From: Pholis gunnellus
Lineage: Eukaryota; Chordata; Actinopteri; Perciformes; Pholidae
Reading direction: 5' to 3'
Length of the DNA stretch: 64,000 bases
Assembly (NCBI GenBank): GCA_910591455.2
Contig: OU342819.1
Location: forward strand, 22,068,312-22,132,311
The notes beneath the pieces are model-generated. The model made no database searches and had not been told where the DNA came from. It saw only the letters and a list, made by a program, of their open reading frames with translations. The position numbers were made by a program, and so were the translations under genes. Position 1 is the stretch's first letter. Every line of letters starts with the position of its first letter. Positions 57,092-64,000 of the stretch are shown here, in pieces.

Positions 57092-57415
57092 ACTGAAAGT
57101 ACTTAAAGATCAGAGTACTGCTTCAGTGTCTCTGATATGTAGTGCAGTAGAAGTATAAAGTAGCAGAGAATAGAAATACTCAAGTGAAGTACAATTATCT
57201 GTTATTAGTACTAAGTAGAGTAGTTGAGTACAAGTACTTCGTTACTTTGCTCCTAATCACATCAATCGATCCTCAACACGCAGTAGAAGCTGTTAGCAGG
57301 AGCTAGCTGCTAACGTTAGCCTGTTAGCAGGAGCTAGCTGCTAACAGGCTAACGTTAGCTTAGCACGGACAACATGATCAGTACAGATGTTTCCAGCAGG
57401 AGAAAGAAAACCAAC
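57092..57415. other. Duplicated segment upstream of the gene E leader
   Basis: Nearly the same as 46525-46736, with an additional tandem GTTAGCAGGAGCTAGCTGC unit. Confidence 0.7.
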
Positions 57416-57563
57416 CTGCTTCTCTCCGCAGCTCCATGTCGGCCTTTAAAACCACATCCAGCACTTTTCTCCTTTTCATATCCGGATATTGTCTCCAAAT
57501 GTCCAATCAGAGGTCCGCGAGCCGCCGTTTCAATTTATGTTGAACATCCTGAACTGTGGACAT
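57416..57563 (-). pseudogene. Leader exon-1, damaged copy 3 (gene E)
   Basis: ATG at 57563 reads MSTVQDVQHKLKRRLADL then the same TGA as the other copies. The MS.VQ start and RRL spacing align with MSKVQMLRCLVNQRL of gene A. A downstream ATG at 57479 is in phase with the intact donor at 57416/57415, giving the same 21-residue alternative leader as in gene D. Confidence 0.6.
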
Positions 57564-57689
57564 TTTCCACAGATCGAGTGAAAGAAGACCAAAGAAAACT
57601 ACACTGTTTGTGTCCTTATTGACACTCAGCTACATGCTAACACAGCCACATGCTAACTGTGTTCCGATAGAGAGAACAGAGAGACCCGG

Positions 57690-57745
57690 AAGCACTAGCA
57701 ACACTTCCGGTACGCTCCTCTGGCCTTCACAATAAAAGAGCGTTT
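57690..57745 (-). promoter_or_regulatory. Duplicated ETS-site promoter segment, copy 3
   Basis: TACCGGAAGT on the minus strand at 57703-57712. The shared segment ends at about 57753, after AAAAGTC. Confidence 0.45.
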
Positions 57746-57784
57746 TAAAAGTCTTCTTCTTTTGGTTCGAATAAAATAAAATAA

Positions 57785-57850
57785 ATAATTAAATTAAATT
57801 AAATTAAATTAAATTAAATTAAATTAAATTAAATTAAATTAAATTAAACA
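57785..57850. repeat. (TTAAA)n microsatellite
   Basis: About 13 ATTAA pentamers. Confidence 0.95.
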
Positions 57851-58430
57851 AATCAAAACAAACAAAGAAAAAAACTAAATAATAATAATTAAATAAATAA
57901 TAAACAAAATAAAATATTTCTTCTTCTTTGAGGTTCAAACGGCAGCTTGTGTCCTTAGCGTTGCTCTCCTGGTGGTATTTATCTCCTACAGAGTCCAGAA
58001 TGTTGTCTCCTCTGCTCTTCTCTTCCTGCTTCCTCCTCTACTTCTCAATTGAATTGACTGTAAATGTCTCCGTCTTGTCTCCTGATCCCAGTGCTGCTGC
58101 CTTTTCTTTTTTGCTTTCCTTTCCTTCTGATTTGAAAGATTAACATGCGTATCTACGTTTCCCTCATTGGTCCACTCTTTTATTTCCCAGAATGCCTCTG
58201 TGAGCAGAAACCCAGAATAATGCGATGAGACAGATGAAGACTTTGTGTGGTTGGTTTTGTTCTGCCCGTTATATCTATATATACCATCAGGAGGGAGTAA
58301 ATACACGTAGACCTCCACAGTGAGGAGCTGCTACTGTTATCGGATCCTTTGATCCATCTGTAAAAACATGCTTATAGTCCTTGTATTCAAACTCCTCAGA
58401 CCCAGTTTGGAATTTAAGGCCAGTTTATAG
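57851..58430. other. Intergenic, nothing recognised
   Basis: Short ORFs at 57928-58318 on both strands without a recognisable domain. Confidence 0.45.
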
Positions 58431-58434
58431 TTTG

Positions 58435-59365
58435 GTTGAACAGTTGCTGGTGAGACACTGAGTCGTGTCAGATTTGAAATATTTAGGAATTTTTATTGAT
58501 TCTAATCTCTCTTTTAAAAAGCAGGTAAAACATGTGACAAATGTGTTAAAATGTAATCTCATGAATTTTAGATATATAAGAAACAGTCTAACCATGCAGG
58601 CTGCAAAACTGTATTTTAATGCGATGATTGTCTCCATCTGACCTCCTGCTGAACCAGCTGGGCATAAGCCAGCAGCACAACATTCAAATCTATTCAAATT
58701 CTCCATAAACAAGCTCTAAAAACACTTGATGTCACCATCACTACAATATCCTCATCTAACACCATATCCTGAGTCACTGATGTGTGTCTGGTTTGGCTCC
58801 GCCTCCACTTAGTGATTTTATTAAACAAAGCACTCAAAGCAGCAGACTCACTAGATCTGATTGTGTCATTTTACATCAGTCAAGCTCGTTTAGTAAATCT
58901 ACATTCTGTGTGAAGGCAGCTCAGTGGTGGGATGCTCTGCCACCACACGGACACAAAACACGTAGAAACATTCAAACACATCCTTAATGTTGGCTTGTTG
59001 CCAATCAGGTGTGCAAGCATTGATGTGCTGTCTGTCCTGTCTGCTTGTTTCACCTATATGTGCATTTGTCTTGTTCAGTGTTGCTGTTTTACATGTTGAT
59101 GTGTCTGTTATGTGCCTCAGTGTTATGTGCTTGTACTGTAGGAGGGTTTGTTCTGCCTGACGCATGCTGCAGCCTGTTATATCTGCTCTGCTCTGGTGTC
59201 TTATGTACACTGTTCTTTGCTTGTATGTGTATTGGTTTTGTCTATACGTTGGTGTCTGTAGGCTGCCTTCAAACATGTGGCCGGGGACAGCAGATGGAAA
59301 TTAGCCTCTCTGGCTCACTTACAGTTCAGCTGTTGCTTGGTGTGCAAAATACATAAACAAACAAA
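58435..59365 (+). mobile_element. LINE (L2/Rex1-like) RT C-terminal relic
   Basis: Reads KYLGIFIDSNLSFKKQVKHV, NVLKCNLMNFRYIRNSLTMQ and AAKLYFNAMI, then frame-shifted later blocks. It ends with GGGGACAGCAGATGGAAATT and an (ACAA)n tail. Confidence 0.75.
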
Positions 59366-59529
59366 CAAACTGGATTTATTTGACAAGTTTAGTGTTTATT
59401 TACAGATTCAGATTATTAATCAACTAATAATAGGACTAAACTTAAGATGAACTTCAGATTGATCATATCTAGTAAAGAGGTACTAGAGTATTACCTTTAG
59501 CACCTCTTTACTACATATGATCAGTCTGT

Positions 59530-59800
59530 CTTTACTAACAGGCCATGTACCGCAGTCCTTCACAGTCGCTGTAATCAAACCTCTTCTCAAGAAGCCCACT
59601 GTTGGTCCAGAGATGTTGGCTGACTAGAGACCATCTCTAACCTTCCCTTCCTCTCTAAGATCCTTGAGAAAGCAGTCACTAATCAGTTGTGTGACTTTCT
59701 ACATAACAATAGTTTATTTGAACGATGAAACCTCGATGGAGTTCCACAAGGTTCTGTGCTCGGCCCAATCGTATTCACCTTATATCTGCTGTATAGGAAC
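59530..59800 (+). mobile_element. LINE RT relic with central deletion
   Basis: VIKPLLKKPTVGPEMLAD and (R)PSLTFPSSLR are followed directly by GVPQGSVLGPIVFTLYLL, so the RT region between the fingers and the palm motif is deleted. Confidence 0.7.
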
Positions 59801-61064
59801 AAAGAGGCCCAATCCCAACGTCCCCCTCACAGACCCTTTGAGGCGCGCTCCCACAAAGTCCGTGAGGGTTTAGTTCTGTCTGTCAAATCATCGAGTGTTT
59901 GAGGCTCTCTTGCAGACATTTTGAGCCCTTTATGAACCCTTTCCATAAGTCAGCATTAGATGCAGACGATGCCTAAGGAAATTACCCACAAATCATTGCA
60001 ATGTGACGTTAAACACGAGGTAACCAGTGGACGCATGGAGACGTAAACAAAGAGGACGGATCACGAGTGTTCAGCCTGGAGTATTAAGTTTACTCTGAAA
60101 CATGAAGGGTTAAAGATGAACAAAACATAAACATGAAATCAGAGAATATTTATTTATTCATCAAATATTAGATTTTGTCATTGAAGCTGTTTTAACAAAA
60201 CCGAGTAAATAGATTAAATGAAATTACTTCATCTTGTGAGGAAAGAGCCTGAAGACGTTCAGATCAGGGAGTACAAAGTACACAATAAATACACACAATT
60301 ATACATCATATTTGTTGTCATTGTCATGGTAACGTGTTATGTCCCATTCATATTTACACCATTTGAAGACCTAAAGTCTTTCACACTCAACCACTGAACA
60401 GGTGACGTCAGTAAGTCCTCGAGGGTTCAGGGTTTGAGGCGTTAGGGGGACACTGGGACTGGACCAGAGACTCTAACAGACGTGTTTCTGATAGACGCCA
60501 TCTTGATCACAGACTGTGAAGTTAGCCTCAGTGAACAACACAGCTTCCGGGGCACATCCGCTGCTGACTTTCAAAATAAAAGTTCAAGATGTTACTGAAA
60601 TTACAGACTTCCTCATAAAAACACAGACAGGAAGTTAAATCATTAAAATAGACTTTTTAAAGAATAACATACATTGAGTTTTAATGTTCATTCTTGAATT
60701 TGGAAAGAAAAGCTTTAAAAAATCTCTCAACACAAGGTCCAAATGAGTTGGTGTTTCTGGAGCTTTCAACCACAACCTGGGCCTCTTCAGGAAATCAATT
60801 GATCAGATGTCATTAAATGTGATTTATTTTCTAGGAGTAGAGCAAAATGAACTTATATGGAATAAATGAAGCAGCTCTTTCAGTTCTTCAAATATTTTCT
60901 CTGAAGGTAAAGTTCATGTTTTTATCACAGTTTAACGTTAACATGAGTGCTGTCACCTGTGGAGATCTGTACATAGAATAAACATTCATGAATATATAGA
61001 AAAGAGAAGAGAAAAAGGGGCAGCGTAGGAGAGGATATTAGCTTTTCTATGTTGTAAATATGCT
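59801..61064. other. Gene F 3' flank, no gene
   Basis: AT-rich sequence without a recognisable ORF, except for the YY1/ETS pair given separately. Confidence 0.5.
60490..60555 (-). promoter_or_regulatory. Orphan YY1-like and ETS-like pair
   Basis: CAAGATGGC (minus strand, 60497-60505) and CCGGAAG (60544-60550) repeat the arrangement upstream of gene A, with similar flanking words (TAGACGCCATCTTG, AGTTAGCC). No leader exon follows within 400 bases. Confidence 0.4.
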
Positions 61065-61186
61065 CCTTCCATGAAGAGTCTCCTGTCTCCTCAACAGTAT
61101 CTGGTTCTGGATGTCTATCTGGATCTGAGTTCCTGTCTGGTTCTGGTCCTTTACAGTCCTCTCCATCGCCTTCTGTTTCTATCAGT
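61065..61186 (-). pseudogene. Relic of a further linker after gene F exon 3
   Basis: Minus-strand words EGDGEDCKGPEPDRNSDPD and RHPEPDTVEETGDSS are out of frame with gene F, after its stop. They show a lost additional module. Confidence 0.65.
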
Positions 61187-62154
61187 TCAGTTAGATTTTG
61201 ATGAAGTTAAGGACCGACGACAAACATACTGATGGTGTTTGAAGCTGGTGTACCAGGGAAAACTTCTGTCACAAAGGCTGCAGCTGTATAGTTTGTCTCC
61301 TGTGTGGATGCTCATGTGTTGTCTCAGACTTCCTGCCTGCGTGAAACATTTACCACAGACCGAGCAACTGAAAGGTTTCTCTCCTGTATGAGTCATCATG
61401 TGTCTCTTCAGATGGGCCTTGCGCAAAAATCGTTTATCACAAAGAGAGCAGATGAATGGTTTCTCTCCCGTGTGGATTCTTATGTGCGTCTGTAAAGTTT
61501 CTCTCCGTCCAAAAGATTTCTTACAAACTGAGCAGCTGAAAGGTTTCTCTCCTTTATGAGATCTCATGTGTCTGTTCAGACATGTTTTGAGGCTAAATCT
61601 TTTATCACACTCAGAGCAGCTAAATGGTTTCTCTACAGAAACTTCATTATTCAGAGAGTTTAAACCCGACTGAGGTTCTTTGGTCTCCTTCCAGTCATCA
61701 CTGTTATCAGTCTCAGGTTCAGAAGAGTCTCCAGTCCTATCAACAGTTTCTGGATGTCTATGTGATATTGAGTTCCATGCTGGTTCTGGTCCTCCACAGT
61801 CCTCTCCACCAGCTTCTGTTTCCATCTGTTCAGTTTGTCTTTGATGAAGCTGTGAGGACTGAGCTTCCTCTTCATCATCTTCACTCTTCACAGGACTGAA
61901 TGTGAACTTGGTGACATCAGCCTCCTTCAGACCTTGAAGCTGTTCTCCCTCCTGACTGGTCCAGAGTTCCTCCTGTTCCTCTTTAATGTGTGGGGGCTCT
62001 GGGTCCTCCTGGTCCTCTTTAATGTGTGGGGGCTCTGGGTCCTCCTGGTCCTCTTTAATGTGTGGGGGCTCTGGGTCCTCCTGGTCCAGACTGGAGCTCC
62101 ACTCCTGCTGCTCAGAGGGAACCTCTTCTTTAACCACCAACAGCTGCTGGACGT
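61187..62154 (-). CDS. C2H2 zinc-finger gene F, exon 3 (second module)
   Basis: The acceptor TCCTGCAG ends at 62155 and the exon opens in phase 1 with DVQQLLVVKEEVPSEQQEW. Three QEDPEPPHIKE repeats, VKSEDDEEE and a linker precede five fingers: four C2H2 with helices LKTCLNR, RRETLQT, RKAHLKR and QAGSLRQ, and a last one ending HHQYVC, a normally spaced C2HC finger unlike the H-X1-C finger of the other genes. The reading frame then shifts (RRSLTSSKSN) and stops, while the expected linker is readable downstream in another frame. Could be an independent gene, but the nearest leader exon lies upstream of exon 2. Confidence 0.78.
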
Positions 62155-62400
62155 CTGCAGGACAGAATGAAGTGTGTATGAGTCTGGTGTGTTTGAGAGA
62201 GTTAACGGTTTCAGTCTGACAGCAAGGTAAAGAGGATATTCTAAATATAGCCAACACTTATTCTGATATAGATTCTGATGTGGTCTGCAAACATAAAAGA
62301 AGTTGAATCAAGATTTTGATTCTGAAAAAAAGACAAACAACATATTATGACATTCATTTGGATCCGTTAATAAACATTATATTATTAGAATTGCCTTTAC
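62155..62400 (-). other. Inferred intron 2 of gene F
   Basis: 246 bases from GAAG|GTAAAG to TCCTGCAG. Homologous to the gene D intron 2. Confidence 0.6.
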
Positions 62401-63408
62401 CTTCAAGGCAAGTGACTCTTTGGTCACAAGCGCTGCATCTTTTCTCTCTTGCATTTGTTTCAACGTGTCCGTTCACATTTCCACTTTCACATAAAGTTTT
62501 ACCACAAGCTGAGCAGCTGAAAGGTTTCTCTTCCATGTGGACTCTCATGTGTTTCTGTAAATGTCCCCTCTGGGTAAAAGATTTCCTACAAGATGAGCAG
62601 CTGAATGGTTTCTCTCCTGTGTGGATTCTCATGTGTTTCTGTAAATCTCCACTCTGTGCAAAAGATTTCTCACAAACTAAGCAGCTGAAAAGTTTTTCTC
62701 CCGTGTGAGATCTCATGTGTACCTTCAGATTCCCACTTTCACTGAAAGCTTTTCCACAAGCGGAGCAGCTGAATGGTTTCTCTCCTGTGTGGATTCTCGT
62801 GTGTTTCTGTAAATGTCCCCTCTGAGTAAAATACTTCTGACAAACTGAGCAGCTGAAGGATTTCTCTCCCATATGAGTTCTCATGTGGTCCTTCAGAGTT
62901 CCCTTGTTGCTAAATATTTTCCCACACTCAGAGCAGCCAACTGGTTTCTCTCCAGCATTACATCTGGAATCACTGACTGAAACTTCATCATCATCATCAT
63001 CATCATTGAGAAAGTTTAAACCTGACTGAGGTTCTCTGGTCTCCTTCCAAAAATCACTATCAACACTATCATCAGTGTCTGGTTCTGGATGTCTATCTGG
63101 ATCATAGTTCCTGTCTGGTTCTGGTCCTCCACAGTCCTCTCCATCAGCTTCTGTTTCCATCTGCTCAGTTTGTCTTTGATGAAGCTGTGAGGACTGAGCT
63201 TCCTCTTCATCATCTTCACTCTTCACAGGAGTGAATGTGAACTTGGTGACATCAGCCTCCTCCAGACCTCGAAGCTGCTCTCCCTCCTGACTGGTCCAGA
63301 GTTCCTCTTTAATGTGGGGGGGCTCTGGGTCCTCCTGGTCCAGACTGGAGATCCAGTCCTGCTGCTCAGAGGGAACCTCTTCTTCATTTGCCAACAGCTG
63401 CTGGACGT
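62401..63408 (-). CDS. C2H2 zinc-finger gene F, exon 2 (first module)
   Basis: Phase-1 acceptor at 63408/63409, opening DVQQLLANEEEVPSEQQDW. One shortened acidic repeat, VKSEDDEEE, then a linker with a run of Asp (NDDDDDDEVSVSD). Five C2H2 fingers have helices NKGTLKD, QRGHLQK, ESGNLKV, QSGDLQK and QRGHLQK. A sixth is degenerate (last His to Asn, HVETN). A last finger is cut at CLE by the AAG|GTAAAG donor. Unspliced, the frame runs on to GNSNNIMFINGSK and stops at 62354. Exon 1, exon 2 and exon 3 together keep frame and give 753 residues. Finger order and intron mirror gene D exon 2, so D and F are duplicates. Confidence 0.82.
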
Positions 63409-63673
63409 CTGCAGGAAACAGAATAAAACACAGAAACAACTTTAGTATAATTATGGTGGTAGAGCTCAGCATGTTGGTCATGTAGATGTTCCAGGTGAAC
63501 AGTGGTGAGAATCTAAGGTAATAAAAGTGAAAGCAAAGTGACGTCAGCTTCCTTACGTCATGGTATTATCTACCTGTGTGGGTCGGTACCGGTCTGTCAA
63601 AAGGACACGTTAGCATCGGTCTGGTAACCCTAGCTAAAGCTAGCATGTCTCCAGGCCTCTCCTCGGGACCCAC
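63409..63673 (-). other. Gene F intron 1
   Basis: 265 bases, from donor GCAG|GTGGGT to a pyrimidine-containing acceptor TTTCCTGCAG. Confidence 0.75.
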
Positions 63674-63959
63674 CTGCTCGGTGCAGCTTGACTTCCGGCT
63701 TCAGCACGGCATCGAGCAGCCTCCTCTGGCTCTGGATCTCCCGCTCTGACCGCTCGGCTCTGTCTTCGTACTCCGCCACGGTTTCCTCAAACAGACCGAC
63801 AATCTCCTCCGCAGCCGCCGTTAGCCGCTCAGTGAGCAGCGCTCTCAGCGCCGGGATTTCAGCCGCTTCTTCTCCTTTTTCTACCCGCAGCAGAACGTCT
63901 TCGGCGGCGGCGCCGAGCCGCTCGTGTACCGACACCCGCAGCAGCCGCACGGCGCACAT
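63674..63959 (-). CDS. Zinc-finger gene F, exon 1 (extended coiled-coil leader)
   Basis: ATG at 63959 opens MCAVRLLRVSVHERLGAAAE and the exon ends RRLLDAVLKPEVKLHRA at a phase-1 donor (63674/63673). Its 95 residues compare with 59-64 in genes A and B. The extra length comes from an internal near-duplication: HERLGAAAEDVLLRVEK is followed by TERLTAAAEEIVGLFEE. The GC-rich sequence and strong charge pattern suggest a longer coiled coil. This is the only intact leader upstream of the F finger exons. Confidence 0.88.
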
Positions 63960-64000
63960 TTTACTCCTTTTTCTGCGGACAAAGAGAGCCAGCGGGGCCG
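63960..64000 (-). promoter_or_regulatory. Gene F 5' untranslated region start
   Basis: GC-rich sequence just upstream of the gene F ATG, cut by the window edge. Confidence 0.35.

Overview
The window looks like a teleost fish chromosome segment. It has spliced C2H2 zinc-finger genes of the fish-type multigene family (a coiled-coil leader exon plus one exon holding an acidic region and the finger array). It also carries fish retroelements (Rex3-like, L2/Rex1-like and I-like LINEs, a V-SINE-like SINE), a Tc1-like fragment, a MITE and many micro- and minisatellites. I see no bacterial or organellar sequence. Gene symbols are left blank because the paralogues cannot be told apart by reading alone.

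Layout. (1) 1-16129 is a macrosatellite: seven copies of a ~1.29 kb core alternate with blocks of an AT-rich GTAAC-based satellite. Unit spacing is 1935 bp where cleanest. Each core holds the last two exons of a HERC1-like HECT ubiquitin ligase, with intron, catalytic Cys and stop codon. The left end is a large inverted repeat and the right copy is truncated. A ~2.06 kb dispersed repeat sits between copies 1 and 2. (2) 16130-18240 has no gene. (3) 18240-63959 is a zinc-finger cluster, called genes A-F here. A (minus: exon 1 22572-22764, exon 2 18669-20014) and B (plus: exon 1 24512-24689, exon 2 25664-26640) are divergently arranged and best supported. C (minus, 31229-32535), D (minus, finger exons 43166-44239 and 41568-42766), E (minus, 50821-53036) and F (minus: exon 1 63674-63959, finger exons 62401-63408 and 61187-62154) follow. 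Between them are retroelement relics, VNTRs and stretches with nothing recognisable.

The genes share one plan: leader exon, phase-1 intron, then an acidic exon starting D(V/L)(Q/P)QLL with a variable number of the 12-residue repeat QEDPEPPHIKE(E/D), a VKSEDDEE motif, a Ser/Glu-rich linker and a TGEKP-linked finger array ending in an aberrant finger. They probably encode nuclear sequence-specific DNA-binding regulators; targets are unknown. D and F each appear to be one three-exon gene with two acidic-plus-finger modules, because a phase-1 splice donor lies inside the last finger of the first module. E has two modules fused in one exon and a collapsed third. The leader exons near C, D and E are three copies of one damaged exon, so the duplications that built the cluster spread an already broken exon.

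Coordinates of splice sites were read by eye from consensus and reading-frame continuity; no transcript or database evidence was available.
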